From: Confluentibacter flavum
GTDB taxonomy: Bacteria; Bacteroidota; Bacteroidia; Flavobacteriales; Flavobacteriaceae
Length of the DNA: 64,000 nt
Direction of reading: 5' to 3'
Assembly: GCF_002843175.1 (NCBI RefSeq)
Contig: NZ_PJEO01000043.1
Location: 20,876-84,875 of the forward strand
Part shown: piece after piece, positions 35,186-45,634 of the stretch
Layout of the letters: the number at the start of each line of letters is the position of its first letter
How positions within the stretch are numbered: position 1 is the first letter of the stretch
Made by a program: the position numbers and the translations under genes
Notes under the pieces: generated by a model
What the model saw: the letters and a program-made list of their open reading frames with translations, nothing else
Told to the model about the DNA's origin: nothing
Databases searched by the model: none

Positions 35186-35756
35186 GGTGGCTACTGTTTT
35201 TAAATACTATTTTTGATGTAGAAATTAATTTCCCTGTATCGTTAAACAAATATTCAAAAAGGTCTAGCTCATTTTGCTGTCTGCATCTAACGATTAGCTC
35301 ATATTTGGTTGTTAGGGACAGGTTATTTATATCAGCCTTTAGTATGGAAAACAACTGAGATTCACTACCCGTGTATTGCTTTTGAACTTTTACAATTTTA
35401 TGTTTTAAACAATCTGTTCTGAGTTGAAAAAAAATTGAGTCTTTTAGGCTATCTCTCAAGTCTTTCCAATTTACTTCAATTTCTATATCCTCAACATGTC
35501 CAAGTGTATCAAATTCAACACTATATCTTACTTTATTATGCTTAAATTTTCCTTCAATACTTTTTCTGTTTAGTCCTTCTTCCTTATACCATTTTACTTT
35601 ATTGTTAAAGTTTAACGAATCAATAAATACTAGGGCCTTAACAGGCACATCATTTGGTTTAATACGACTTTCTTTTTCAAATTTTTCCTGTGCAAACAAA
35701 TTGCATGAATAAGTACAAGCCATTATTAGTAATAAGTAGAAAAATTTATGCATCAT
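35175..35756 (-). CDS. exported protein of unknown function (PepSY-like pattern)
   Basis: 193 residues with a signal peptide (MMHKFFYLLLIMACTYSCNLFAQ); the Cys near residue 18 is not in a clean lipobox. The body, with NNKVKWYKEEGLNRKSIEGK and YSVEFDTLGHVEDIEIEV, recalls the PepSY-like beta-sheet proteins of Bacteroidota. It overlaps the DUF2490-type gene by 11 bases, and dxs lies 21 bases upstream on the same strand, so all three may be one transcript. No function assigned. Confidence 0.65.
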   Translation of the reverse strand: MMHKFFYLLLIMACTYSCNLFAQEKFEKESRIKPNDVPVKALVFIDSLNFNNKVKWYKEEGLNRKSIEGKFKHNKVRYSVEFDTLGHVEDIEIEVNWKDLRDSLKDSIFFQLRTDCLKHKIVKVQKQYTGSESQLFSILKADINNLSLTTKYELIVRCRQQNELDLFEYLFNDTGKLISTSKIVFKNSSHLEY

Positions 35757-35777
35757 TCCTAATTTAATTCTAAACTT

Positions 35778-37547
35778 TTATAAAAACAATTTAAAGTATT
35801 CAGTCAAACTCTCAACATCCAACCCAATACTTTTTTGAAGTTCAGCAACACTGCCATGTTCAATAAACACATCTGGAATGCCTAAAATTTTGATATTATT
35901 TTTATAATTATGTGTTGCGGCGAACTCTAAAACAGTACTTCCAAAACCGCCTTTAATACTGTTGTCTTCTATGGTGATAACGGCATCAAATGTCTTTAAA
36001 ATAGTATGTAGCAATACCTCATCCAAGGGTTTTACAAAACGCATATCATAATGCGCTATATCATCAGGGTTCTTCGATTTTTCAATCGCTTCGCTAATAT
36101 TTTTAGCAATCGTCCCAATACTTAAAACAGCCAGTTTACTGCCTTCTTTAAGTTGAATGCCTTTACCAATCTCTATTTTAGAAAACGGTTGTTTCCAATC
36201 AACAGTCACGCCAGTGCCTCTTGGGTAGCGAATCGCCATGGGTTGTTGTAAACCAAGTTGTGCAGTGTACATGATGTTTCGTAACTCCATCTCGTTTCTG
36301 GGTGCAAAAATAATGAGATTGGGGAGACACCTTAAATACGACACATCAAAAACACCATGATGCGTTGCCCCATCTTCGCCAACTAATCCCGCCCGATCTA
36401 AACAAAAAATAACGGGTAATTGTTGTAATGCGACATCATGAATAATTTGGTCGTAGGCACGTTGCAAAAACGTGGAGTAGATATTACAAAACGGAATGAG
36501 TCCTTGGGTTGCCATGCCAGCGGCTAAGGTTACTGCATGTTGTTCGGCAATGCCCACATCAAAAGCACGATCTGGAAAAATATCCATCATATATTTTAAC
36601 GAACTCCCCGTTGGCATCGCAGGGGTAATCCCTACAATCTTGTTGTTGGTTTTGGCCAGTTCTACGATGGTATAACCAAAAACATCTTGATATTTAGGCG
36701 GCAGCCCAGAAGTCGATTTTGATATTAAATCGCCTGTTATAGCATCAAACTTTCCGGGCGCATGGTATTTTACTTGGTTCTCTTCCGCTTGTTTTAAACC
36801 TTTGCCTTTGGTGGTTATGATGTGTAAAAATCTTGGGCCTTTAATCGTTTTTAAACGCTTTAATTCTGAAATGATTTTATCAATATCATGACCATCAATA
36901 GGTCCGGAATAATCAAAATTCAGGGCTTTAATAATGTTGTTCTTTTTCTGAATGCCTTTTTTAACATTGGTTAAATACTGTTTTAAAGCACCCACGCTTG
37001 GGTCGATACCTATGGCATTATCATTTAAAATAACCAACACATTGGCATCGGTGACACCCGCATGGTTTAGTCCTTCAAAAGCCATTCCGCTGGCAATGGA
37101 GGCGTCTCCAATAACAGCAATGTGCTGCTTTTCTAAATCACCATGTAGTTTGGAAGCAATCGCCATTCCTAAAGCTGCCGAAATGGATGTGGAGGCATGC
37201 CCCACTCCAAAAGCATCATAGACACTTTCGCTTCTTTTTGGAAATCCACTAACACCATCAATCTGCCTATTGGTATGAAAAATTTCTTTTCTGCCCGTTA
37301 AAATTTTATGACCGTAGGCTTGATGACCAACATCCCAAATAAGTAAATCTTCGGGAGTATTGAATACATAATGCAAAGCAATGGTTAATTCTACAACACC
37401 CAAACTGGCACCTAAATGACCTTCTTTGGTCGCTACAATATTGATGATAAATTCACGTAATTCTTGAGCAAGTTGTGGCAAGTCTTTTTGGTTTATAAGA
37501 CGTAACTCTATGGGTGAATTAATGGTATTTAAAATATTGCTTTGCAC
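35778..37547 (-). CDS. dxs: 1-deoxy-D-xylulose-5-phosphate synthase
   Basis: 589 residues if started at the GTG 37547-37545 (VQSNILNTINSP), which fits the family length. The open frame extends to an ATG at 37718, but that 57-residue extension has no dxs-like features and would overlap tadA. Visible are the TPP-binding GDASIASGMAFEGLNHAG with NDN, HLGASLGVVE, and the pyrimidine/C-terminal domains (EQHAVTLAAGMA, DGATHHGVFD). It makes DXP from pyruvate and glyceraldehyde-3-phosphate, the first step of the MEP isoprenoid pathway. Divergent from tadA. Confidence 0.95.
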   Translation of the reverse strand: MQSNILNTINSPIELRLINQKDLPQLAQELREFIINIVATKEGHLGASLGVVELTIALHYVFNTPEDLLIWDVGHQAYGHKILTGRKEIFHTNRQIDGVSGFPKRSESVYDAFGVGHASTSISAALGMAIASKLHGDLEKQHIAVIGDASIASGMAFEGLNHAGVTDANVLVILNDNAIGIDPSVGALKQYLTNVKKGIQKKNNIIKALNFDYSGPIDGHDIDKIISELKRLKTIKGPRFLHIITTKGKGLKQAEENQVKYHAPGKFDAITGDLISKSTSGLPPKYQDVFGYTIVELAKTNNKIVGITPAMPTGSSLKYMMDIFPDRAFDVGIAEQHAVTLAAGMATQGLIPFCNIYSTFLQRAYDQIIHDVALQQLPVIFCLDRAGLVGEDGATHHGVFDVSYLRCLPNLIIFAPRNEMELRNIMYTAQLGLQQPMAIRYPRGTGVTVDWKQPFSKIEIGKGIQLKEGSKLAVLSIGTIAKNISEAIEKSKNPDDIAHYDMRFVKPLDEVLLHTILKTFDAVITIEDNSIKGGFGSTVLEFAATHNYKNNIKILGIPDVFIEHGSVAELQKSIGLDVESLTEYFKLFL

Positions 37548-37586
37548 GGAACAAAAGTACAAGAATGAAATCGTATTTTTGTTATT

Positions 37587-38036
37587 ATGATAGAACCTTT
37601 TGACGACACCTACTTTATGAAAAAAGCACTTCAAGAAGCTGAAGTTGCCTATAGTAAAGGCGAAGTCCCTGTAGGTGCCGTGATTGTGATTGATAATAAA
37701 GTGATTGCCAGAGGCCATAACCTCACCGAAACCTTAACCGATGTGACAGCACATGCCGAGATGCAGGCAATTACAGCGGCTTCTAATTTTTTAGGCGGCA
37801 AATATCTTCAAAAATGCACCTTGTACGTCACTTTAGAACCTTGCCAAATGTGCGCTGGTGCTTTGTATTGGAGTCAGATTTCCCATATTGTTTATGGTGC
37901 TAGGGATATGGAACGTGGTTGCATACATTTAAACACAAAACTTCATCCAAAAACAACGATTAAAGGTGGTATTTTGGAAGCTGAAGCGTCTGAGCTTTTG
38001 AAACGGTTTTTTATTGAACGGCGGAATTTGAATTGA
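37587..38036 (+). CDS. tadA: nucleoside/tRNA adenosine deaminase (TadA-like)
   Basis: 149 residues with the zinc deaminase motifs HAEMQAI (His ligand and catalytic Glu) and PCQMCAGAL (two Cys ligands). Length and the FMKKALQEAE start match TadA, which converts A34 to inosine in tRNA-Arg(ACG); some Bacteroidota members act on free nucleobases. It is divergent from dxs with only 39 bases between the chosen starts. Confidence 0.9.
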   Translation: MIEPFDDTYFMKKALQEAEVAYSKGEVPVGAVIVIDNKVIARGHNLTETLTDVTAHAEMQAITAASNFLGGKYLQKCTLYVTLEPCQMCAGALYWSQISHIVYGARDMERGCIHLNTKLHPKTTIKGGILEAEASELLKRFFIERRNLN

Positions 38037-38040
38037 TTTG

Positions 38041-38169
38041 GGTACTGGGTACAGGGCACTAGGTGTTGGGTACAGGGTGTTGGGTTTACGTTAGCGGTTG
38101 AAGTGGCATCCTTTTTTGAGGCACGAAAAAAAGATATAACGGAAAACGGGACCCGAAGGGTAACGCCAA
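38041..38169. repeat. G-rich tandem repeat followed by structured repeat element
   Basis: 38041-38088 repeats GGGTACTG/GGGTACAG/GGGTGTTG-like 7-8-base units. 38092-38169 (from TTAGCGGTTGAAGTGGC) contains a hairpin ATCCTTTTTT / AAAAAAAGAT with the loop GAGGCACG, and ends GGGACCCGAAGGG. No ORF. Similar elements occur downstream of genes in other Flavobacteriaceae as I recall; a repeat family or small RNA is possible. Confidence 0.5.
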
Positions 38170-38176
38170 AAAAATG

Positions 38177-38410
38177 TTACTTTTCCTTTTCCCGTCGCTC
38201 CCGCATTTTATCTAAATTTTCCTTGGTGAGCATGTAATCCTTAATATCTTTATCTTTCCAACGATAGTAGGCAAATACTGGGAAAGCGACAAAAAATAGG
38301 CCTAAAACTCCAAAACCAATAAGTTTTTGCGAATATTCAGATTCAATAACATACCCTGCAACGATGCTTCCTAAAGTGGCTATAAATAGAAAAATGATGA
38401 TATATTTCAT
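38177..38410 (-). CDS. small two-helix membrane protein
   Basis: 77 residues with two hydrophobic segments (about 3-22 and 30-48) and a highly charged C-terminal tail (TKENLDKMRERREKEK), so probably an inner-membrane hairpin with a cytoplasmic tail. It starts 8 bases after the ClC channel gene and is likely co-transcribed. No family recognised; a link to the channel is inferred from spacing only. Confidence 0.7.
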   Translation of the reverse strand: MKYIIIFLFIATLGSIVAGYVIESEYSQKLIGFGVLGLFFVAFPVFAYYRWKDKDIKDYMLTKENLDKMRERREKEK

Positions 38411-38418
38411 GTCTTAAC

Positions 38419-40206
38419 TTAATTAGTGAAATTAATAAGTTGCCTTCTGTAAGCTGTCAACAGTTTGGATTTTGAAATAAACCCAACATACACATCGCCT
38501 TTTACAACTGGTAAATTCCATGCACTACTATCTTGAAATTTTTTCATAATATCGGTCATCTTGTCTTTATCCATATCAATAATTTCTGGTGCTGGTTGCA
38601 TAATTTCATGGGCTCGTACTTCCGAATATAAATCTTGATCGAACATAATCGGTCTTAAATCATCCAAAAGAATAATACCCACTAATTCCTTAGTTTTAGC
38701 ATCAATAACTGGAAATATATTTCTGTTGGATTTAATGACAGCTGTATGGACTATTTCTCCTAAGTTCATGTTGGATGTAATACTCACAAAATTAGTTTCT
38801 ATAACTTTTTCAATATCCATGAACGATAATACCGCATGATCTTTATCATGTGTTATTAATTCGCCCTTTCTACCAAGTTCCATATTATAAACAGAATGCG
38901 GACTGAAATATTTTGTAATAATAAACGAAATAGTAGCCGTTAACATTAAAGGAATGAACAACTCGTAGCCACTGGTAAGCTCTGCAATTAAGAAGATTGC
39001 CGTTAATGGTGCATGTAAAACGCCCGCTAATAAACCAGCCATACCCACCAATGTAAAATTACTTTCGGAAACTGGAGTATTTACAAAACCACTGTAATTA
39101 ATTATTTTAGCAATACAGTTACCCATAATGCTTCCCATAAAAAGTGTTGGTGCAAAAATTCCCCCAACACCCCCAGCTCCAAAAGTGAGGCAACTGGCTA
39201 TAATTTTAAAGAAAACCAACCCGGCCAAAAGGGCAACAACAACCCATATATTGGTTAAATCCATTTGCAAAAAGTTATTTTCTAGGGCCTTCTCTGGATT
39301 TCCAGCTATTAAATTATTGATAACTTCAAAACCTTCCCCATAAAGCGGTGGTATAAAAAATATCAAAATACCTAAAAGTACTCCTCCAATAACCAATCGA
39401 TTAATGGGTGATTTTATTTTTTCGAAAAACTTATTAATCCGGTCATAAACCACTGCAAAATAAATGGATGTAAATGCCGCAGCAACACCCAAAACAGCAT
39501 AAAAAGGTGCATCTTGAATGATGAACTTATCTTCAATTTTAAAAGGCAACAAGATATCATCACCAAAGAAAAAATAAGAAGTTAATATGGCTGAAAGCGA
39601 CGCCAACAATAATGGCAACATGGATGCTATGGTTAAATCTAAACTAAAGACTTCAATAGCAAAAACAATAGCGGCAATAGGTGCTTTAAAAATAGAAGAC
39701 ATGGCGCCTGCAGCAGCACAACCTATTAATAAATTCCTAGTGGTTTGGTTCATGTGAAACATTCTGGAAATGTTTGATCCAATAGCTGCACCTGTAGCAA
39801 CCGTTGGTCCTTCCAGACCCACAGAACCACCAAAACCAACGGTAAGTGGCGCTGTTAAAATAGAACCAAACATTTGGTATTGTTTCATAATCCCTTTACG
39901 TTTGGAAATAGCATATAGGGTTGATGGAATACCATGGCTGACTTTGTTCCTTATTATATATTTCATAATAAGATAAACAATGGTTAGCCCTAGAATGGGG
40001 AATAAAAAATAAAAGGCATGATGGTAATATTTTACCAAATTTCCTTCTAAAACATGCTGAAAAAAGTGGGTTAAATTTTTTAATACAACGGCGCCTACCC
40101 CTGAAGTAAATCCAACAACAATACTTAAAATATATACAAACTGCTTGTGAGAGATGTGTTTTGCTCTCCAGATAAGTATTTGTTTTAAAATGGTTTGGCT
40201 TGGCAT
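38419..40206 (-). CDS. ClC-family chloride channel/transporter with CBS pair
   Basis: 595 residues from the ATG at 40206 (MPSQTILKQ); an ATG at 40233 is possible. The ClC motifs are GSVGLEGPTVATG (gating Glu in the GxEGP motif), GAGGVGGIFAPTLFMGS and a conserved SSIFKAPIAAIVFAIE. Two CBS domains (about 455-590) close the protein and usually bind nucleotides. It moves chloride, probably as a Cl-/H+ exchanger or channel, in the inner membrane. Upstream of a 77-residue membrane protein gene on the same strand. Confidence 0.93.
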   Translation of the reverse strand: MPSQTILKQILIWRAKHISHKQFVYILSIVVGFTSGVGAVVLKNLTHFFQHVLEGNLVKYYHHAFYFLFPILGLTIVYLIMKYIIRNKVSHGIPSTLYAISKRKGIMKQYQMFGSILTAPLTVGFGGSVGLEGPTVATGAAIGSNISRMFHMNQTTRNLLIGCAAAGAMSSIFKAPIAAIVFAIEVFSLDLTIASMLPLLLASLSAILTSYFFFGDDILLPFKIEDKFIIQDAPFYAVLGVAAAFTSIYFAVVYDRINKFFEKIKSPINRLVIGGVLLGILIFFIPPLYGEGFEVINNLIAGNPEKALENNFLQMDLTNIWVVVALLAGLVFFKIIASCLTFGAGGVGGIFAPTLFMGSIMGNCIAKIINYSGFVNTPVSESNFTLVGMAGLLAGVLHAPLTAIFLIAELTSGYELFIPLMLTATISFIITKYFSPHSVYNMELGRKGELITHDKDHAVLSFMDIEKVIETNFVSITSNMNLGEIVHTAVIKSNRNIFPVIDAKTKELVGIILLDDLRPIMFDQDLYSEVRAHEIMQPAPEIIDMDKDKMTDIMKKFQDSSAWNLPVVKGDVYVGFISKSKLLTAYRRQLINFTN

Positions 40207-40248
40207 AATTAAATCTACTAAAAAATCCTGCATGATGCAGGATTAATT

Positions 40249-42009
40249 TTATTTTAAATTAAGTTTTAAGCTCAATTCTTCTAATTGCTTATCATCTATC
40301 GGTGCCGGTGCATCAATCATCACATCACGACCATTATTGTTTTTTGGGAATGCAATAAAATCTCGAATGGTTTCTTGTCCGCCTAAAATAGCCACCAATC
40401 TGTCCAATCCAAAGGCCAAACCGCCGTGTGGTGGTGCACCATATTGAAAGGCATCCATTAAAAACCCGAACTGTGATTTGGCTTCTTCAGGAGTAAACCC
40501 TAAATAATCAAACATTAAGGCTTGAGTTTTTTTATCGTGAATACGAATAGAACCACCGCCTATTTCATTTCCGTTAAGCACCAAATCGTAGGCATTTGCT
40601 TTTACATCGCCAGGATTCGTTTTTAACAATTCCAATTGCCCTGGTTTAGGTGATGTAAACGGATGGTGCATGGCGTGGTAACGTTTGGTATCTTCATCCC
40701 ATTCCAATAAAGGAAAATCCAACACCCAAAGGGGTGCAAACTCGTTTGGTTTACGTAAGCCTAAACGTTCTGCCAATTCCATTCTTAAGGCTGAAAGTTG
40801 TGTTCTGGTTTTATTGGTTTCTCCAGCAAGAATGAGTATTAAATCACCTGGTTTAGAATGACATTTTTCCGCCCAAGTTTTTAAAACAGCTTCGTCAAAG
40901 AATTTATCTACTGAAGATTTGAGTGTGCCATCTTCATTATATCTCACATAAATTAAACCATTTGCTCCAATTTGAGGACGTTTTACCCAATCTGTTAATT
41001 CGTCCAATTGCTTCCGAGTGTAGGAAGCGCAATTTTCAACGTTTATAGCCAGCACAATTTCTGAATTGTCAAAAACAGGAAACCCTTTTGGTTCAAATGT
41101 TCCAGCTTCGGGAGATAAAGGACAAAACTGCATTCCAAAACGAATGTCTGGTTTATCATTTCCATACAAACGCATCGCATCATCGTACAGCATCCTTGGA
41201 AATTCCTTAACCTCAACACCGTTAACTTCTTTAAGTAAATAGCGGGTTAAACCTTCAAAAACATTTAAAATATCTTCTTGCTCCACAAACGCCATTTCAC
41301 AATCTATTTGTGTGAATTCTGGTTGTCTGTCAGCACGTAAATCTTCATCCCTAAAACATTTTACAATTTGAAAATATTTATCCATGCCACCAACCATCAA
41401 CAATTGTTTAAAGGTTTGTGGAGACTGCGGCAATGCATAAAACTGCCCTGCATTCATTCTACTTGGCACCACAAAATCACGTGCGCCTTCTGGCGTTGAT
41501 TTTATTAAATAAGGTGTTTCCACCTCAATAAAACCTTCATTAGATAAATATTTACGAACCTCTTGAGCCACTTTATGCCTAAAAATCAAACTGTTTTTTA
41601 CTGGATTACGGCGAATATCCAAATAGCGATATTTCATTCGCAATTCTTCGCCACCATCGGTTTTGTCTTCAATGGTAAAAGGTGGCAATAAAGCCTCATT
41701 CAAAATAGTCAATTCTGAAACCAATATTTCAATGGCACCCGTTGGCATATTTGGGTTTTTTGAAGTACGTTCAATAACGGTTCCTTTCACTTGGATAACA
41801 AACTCGCGCCCTAAATTTTGGGCTTGCTCCATCATTTGTTTAGATGTACGTTCTTCATCAAATACCAATTGGGTAATGCCGTAACGATCGCGTAAATCTA
41901 CCCAGACAATAAAACCTTTGTCCCTTGATTTTTGAACCCACCCTGAAAGTATCACGGTTTCATTAATATTTTCAGTTCTTAATTCGCCACAATTATGACT
42001 TCTGTACAT
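40249..42009 (-). CDS. aspS: aspartyl-tRNA synthetase
   Basis: 586 residues from the ATG at 42009 ([15 protein letters not shown]), the usual AspRS start; the open frame from 42075 is too long. N-terminal OB-fold anticodon domain, then class II catalytic domain: motif 2 [18 protein letters not shown], bacterial GAD insert (about 285-420), motif 3 [13 protein letters not shown]. It charges tRNA-Asp. The bacterial-type length (about 590) fits discriminating or non-discriminating forms equally. Confidence 0.96.
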   Translation of the reverse strand: MYRSHNCGELRTENINETVILSGWVQKSRDKGFIVWVDLRDRYGITQLVFDEERTSKQMMEQAQNLGREFVIQVKGTVIERTSKNPNMPTGAIEILVSELTILNEALLPPFTIEDKTDGGEELRMKYRYLDIRRNPVKNSLIFRHKVAQEVRKYLSNEGFIEVETPYLIKSTPEGARDFVVPSRMNAGQFYALPQSPQTFKQLLMVGGMDKYFQIVKCFRDEDLRADRQPEFTQIDCEMAFVEQEDILNVFEGLTRYLLKEVNGVEVKEFPRMLYDDAMRLYGNDKPDIRFGMQFCPLSPEAGTFEPKGFPVFDNSEIVLAINVENCASYTRKQLDELTDWVKRPQIGANGLIYVRYNEDGTLKSSVDKFFDEAVLKTWAEKCHSKPGDLILILAGETNKTRTQLSALRMELAERLGLRKPNEFAPLWVLDFPLLEWDEDTKRYHAMHHPFTSPKPGQLELLKTNPGDVKANAYDLVLNGNEIGGGSIRIHDKKTQALMFDYLGFTPEEAKSQFGFLMDAFQYGAPPHGGLAFGLDRLVAILGGQETIRDFIAFPKNNNGRDVMIDAPAPIDDKQLEELSLKLNLK

Positions 42010-42057
42010 AGTTTGAAAATTGAAGTGCAAATTTAAGCAAGTTAAGTGATTATCAAA

Positions 42058-42086
42058 TAAAAAACCCTCAAACAATTTTGAGGGCT
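42058..42086 (-). terminator. terminator of RND efflux operon
   Basis: CCCTCAAA (42065-42072), loop CAAT, TTTGAGGG (42077-42084); the minus-strand RNA ends in a T run. It lies 28 bases past the RND permease stop. Confidence 0.85.
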
Positions 42087-42112
42087 TTACTATAAATCGA
42101 ATTTGGGGATTA

Positions 42113-45100
42113 CTACATTTCTTGAACTTTAACTTCCGTTGAACTTGTTTTACTTTTTAACCACATTTTAAATAAGGTTATTAAATAAAACAATATAGGC
42201 ACAACAACGAGGGTTAAGAATGTCGCAATAAACAGTCCGTAAATAACCGTCCATGCCAAAGGGCCCCAGAAAATAACGTTATCACCACCAAAATAAATAT
42301 GGGGATTAAACTCACTGAATAGGGTGAAAAAATTAATATTTAAACCAATCGCTAACGGAATTAACCCCAAAATGGTTGTAATGGCTGTTAACAATACCGG
42401 ACGCAAACGTGCTTTACCTGCTGTGACGATACAATCAAATAAATCGTTTGTTGTTAAATAATCATCGTCATCCAGACCCAGTTCATATTTTTTTCTGTCT
42501 ATTAATAATTGTACATAGTCAAGCAGAACCACCCCATTATTTACTACAATACCAGCCAAGGATATAATACCCATCATGGTCATCATGATCACAAAAGGTG
42601 CTCCCGTGATTACAATGCCTCCAAAAACCCCAATAAGACTCAAGAAAACAGCCGTCATTATAATGGCAGGTTTTGATATGGAATTGAATTGGAAAATAAG
42701 GATAAAGAAAATCAATGCCAACCCTTTAAAGAAGGCGCTCATTAAAAAGGCCTGTTGTTTGTTTTGTTCTTCAATTTGTCCTGTGTAATCTATTTTAATA
42801 GTGCTTGGTAAATCTTCAAAATTCTTCATTTCGTTTTGGATTTGTTGTACCACTGCACCAGCATCTGTATAACCTGGAGATAATGCTGAATAAAGAGTTA
42901 CCACACGCTTGGTGTCATTATGCTTAATGGCACTGTAGCCAGAGTTGTTGCTTTGGCTTGCTACTGTTGATACTGGTATTTCCCTAATTTGTCCCGATGC
43001 CATATCCCTGAATGTGATATTTTGATTGAAAATGGCACTTTTATTATACCTGTTCTCTTCATTAAAACGCACATAAATATCATAATCTTCTCCCGCTTCC
43101 TTATAAACACCAGCTTTGGCCCCAAAAATGGAATTTCTAAGTTGTTGCCCTACCTGACCGGTACTTACACCTAACTCTCCCGCTTTTTCCCTATCAACAA
43201 GCACCTGCATATTGGGTTTGTCTTTATTCACATCAATCTTTAATTCATCAATCCCTCCGATGTTTTTAGAATTAATAAAGTCGCGCATTTGCTCAGCTTT
43301 TGCAATCAATTCCGAATAATCATCTCCTTGCAATTCAATATTAATTGGTGGCCCCGCTGGTGGTCCGGCAACATCTTTTTCAACAGAAATTAAAACCCCT
43401 GGGTAAATGCCTACCAATGCTTGTTGCACTTTTTGGCGCATTAATTCACTATCCTCACCATTACGAAATTTATACTCCCGCATGGATGCCGTAATTTTTG
43501 CTTTATGGGGCATTTCCGCTGCAGAACCACCATCGGTTTGTGGGTTTCCAGCGCCTTCACCAACCTGAGATACCGCACTTTCTACCATGAAGTTTTTACC
43601 TTCTTTGATATACATATCTTCATTAATCACCGCATAGACTTTGTTTTCTATGTCTTTGGTAATCTCATTGGTTTTCTTAATATCAGTTCCTTCTGGATAT
43701 TCTATATAAACTATAATTTGATTTGGTTTGTTATCTGGGAAAAACTCCACTTTTGTTCTTTTCATTCCTAAAGAAGCCCCAAATGCCATGAAAGCTATAA
43801 TAAGCAATAAAAATGTACCAATGGATATCATGTATGGACGTTTCCCTTTTAAGGCACTTTTCAACGTTCTTTCATAAGAGTTTTCTAATCTCACTAAAGT
43901 TTTGGCTTGAAAATTATTAGCCATTCTTCTGATTACCAATCTATAAACCCAAAGCATGATAGCTGTAAATAACATGACGCTTCCTAAACCTTTATAGGCA
44001 CCACCAATAATGAAGATGATAATACCTATAACTGAAATTATTGAAGTTATTTTTATGATACGATCTTTAGGCATATCCTTATCTTCGGTGGTCATAAGTT
44101 GAGATACCAATACCGAATTGAAAAATATAGCAACAATTAAGGACGACCCCAACACAACTGCCAATGTAATGGGAAAATAAATCATAAACTGCCCCATAAG
44201 CCCTGGCCATAAACCAAGAGGAATAAAGGCCGCTACTGTTGTGGCCGTTGAAATAATAATGGGCAAGGCGATTTCGCCAATTCCTTTTTTAGCCGCTTCC
44301 ACACGACCCATGCCTTCATCTTCCATTAAACGGTAAACGTTTTCAACTAAAACGATGCCATTATCAACCAACATACCAAGTCCCATAATCAAGCCAAAAA
44401 GAATCATGGTATTCATGGTGTATCCCAAAGCATTTAAAATCATAAGGGACATGAACATAGACATAGGAATGGCAAACCCAACAAAAAGAGCGTTTTTAAA
44501 CCCTAAAAAGAACATTAAAACGGTCACTACCAATATGATACCGAAAATGATATTATTCACTAAATCGTCTACTTGTCCTAAGGTTTTAGACGATTGATCG
44601 TTAGTTATGCTTACTTTTAGATTGGAAGGAAACACACTGGTTTTGGCTTCTTCAACTATTTTTTTTATCTGCTCTACGGCTGCTACCTCGTTTTTACCAG
44701 AACGTTTTTTAACATCCAACATCACAACGGGCACGCCTTCTCCAATACTGGCATCATATTCCCTTGCATATGTGGTTTTATCTTTGTCCTTAAAAGTTAC
44801 TTGGGCAATATCTGTTAAATAGATAGGGTTATCATTTTCAGACTTTACAACAAAATTTTCTAGATCTGAAGGTTTTTCTATTTCACCAATGATCCTAATG
44901 GTTCTTCGCTGTCCACTGGCTATAAAATTACCGGCAGACATGGTCATGTTACCATTATTAATGGCTCCAATAACATCTTCAAAACTTACTTGCGATGCCA
45001 TCATTTTGTAAATGTCTACCGCAACCTCAACCTCTTTTTCTTGGGCCCCACGGATATCTACTTGCTTAATTTCTAAAAGGTTTTCAATTTCATCTTCTAG

Positions 45101-45625
45101 ATGTTCGCCATATTCTTTCAATTTATCTACAGGGTAATCTCCAGATATATTAATGTTTACTATTGGCACTTCTTCAGATAGACTAAGCTCGAATACATTA
45201 GGCTCTATTTTAGCATCATTAAATGTTGGCCAATCTTCACTAGAGGTTTCAGTGCTTATTTCATCCTCCACTTTTTGTTTTGCCAGTTCTACACTAATGC
45301 CTTCATCAAACTCAACAACAATCATAGAGTAATCCTCTTGGGAAGTGGAGGTTATCTCTACCACATTACTAACGGTTTTTAATTTATCTTCTAAAGGATC
45401 TGTTATCAGTTTCTCAATATCTTCTGCTGTATTGCCAGGATAAAGAGAACTTATATATATTTTTGTTTCGTGTACTTCAGGAAAACTTTCCCTTGGCATG
45501 TTAAAATATGCCGATGCCCCTAAAAAGAAAATAAGCACAATGACCACATACATAGTGGTTTTGTTATGTATTGCCCAAGAGGACAACTTAAATTCTTTAT
45601 CAACTTGTTTTTTCTGTTTACTCAT
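42113..45625 (-). CDS. RND multidrug efflux permease (AcrB-like)
   Basis: 1170 residues with the RND layout: N-terminal helix (about 21-41), periplasmic loop, TM2-6 with the TM4 motif [21 protein letters not shown], an unusually long cytoplasmic/TM6-7 insertion (about 520-590 with extra hydrophobic stretches), a second loop and TM8-12. It exports hydrophobic compounds driven by protons. Last gene of a tetR-tolC-adaptor-permease operon, 9 bases after the adaptor. Length above the usual 1040 comes from the central insertion. Confidence 0.93.
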   Translation of the reverse strand: MSKQKKQVDKEFKLSSWAIHNKTTMYVVIVLIFFLGASAYFNMPRESFPEVHETKIYISSLYPGNTAEDIEKLITDPLEDKLKTVSNVVEITSTSQEDYSMIVVEFDEGISVELAKQKVEDEISTETSSEDWPTFNDAKIEPNVFELSLSEEVPIVNINISGDYPVDKLKEYGEHLEDEIENLLEIKQVDIRGAQEKEVEVAVDIYKMMASQVSFEDVIGAINNGNMTMSAGNFIASGQRRTIRIIGEIEKPSDLENFVVKSENDNPIYLTDIAQVTFKDKDKTTYAREYDASIGEGVPVVMLDVKKRSGKNEVAAVEQIKKIVEEAKTSVFPSNLKVSITNDQSSKTLGQVDDLVNNIIFGIILVVTVLMFFLGFKNALFVGFAIPMSMFMSLMILNALGYTMNTMILFGLIMGLGMLVDNGIVLVENVYRLMEDEGMGRVEAAKKGIGEIALPIIISTATTVAAFIPLGLWPGLMGQFMIYFPITLAVVLGSSLIVAIFFNSVLVSQLMTTEDKDMPKDRIIKITSIISVIGIIIFIIGGAYKGLGSVMLFTAIMLWVYRLVIRRMANNFQAKTLVRLENSYERTLKSALKGKRPYMISIGTFLLLIIAFMAFGASLGMKRTKVEFFPDNKPNQIIVYIEYPEGTDIKKTNEITKDIENKVYAVINEDMYIKEGKNFMVESAVSQVGEGAGNPQTDGGSAAEMPHKAKITASMREYKFRNGEDSELMRQKVQQALVGIYPGVLISVEKDVAGPPAGPPINIELQGDDYSELIAKAEQMRDFINSKNIGGIDELKIDVNKDKPNMQVLVDREKAGELGVSTGQVGQQLRNSIFGAKAGVYKEAGEDYDIYVRFNEENRYNKSAIFNQNITFRDMASGQIREIPVSTVASQSNNSGYSAIKHNDTKRVVTLYSALSPGYTDAGAVVQQIQNEMKNFEDLPSTIKIDYTGQIEEQNKQQAFLMSAFFKGLALIFFILIFQFNSISKPAIIMTAVFLSLIGVFGGIVITGAPFVIMMTMMGIISLAGIVVNNGVVLLDYVQLLIDRKKYELGLDDDDYLTTNDLFDCIVTAGKARLRPVLLTAITTILGLIPLAIGLNINFFTLFSEFNPHIYFGGDNVIFWGPLAWTVIYGLFIATFLTLVVVPILFYLITLFKMWLKSKTSSTEVKVQEM

Positions 45626-45634
45626 AACCTTTGA

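Noticed and set aside
37548..37718. N-terminal extension of dxs
   Set aside because: No similarity to the dxs family start and it overlaps the tadA 5' region; the GTG at 37547 fits better.
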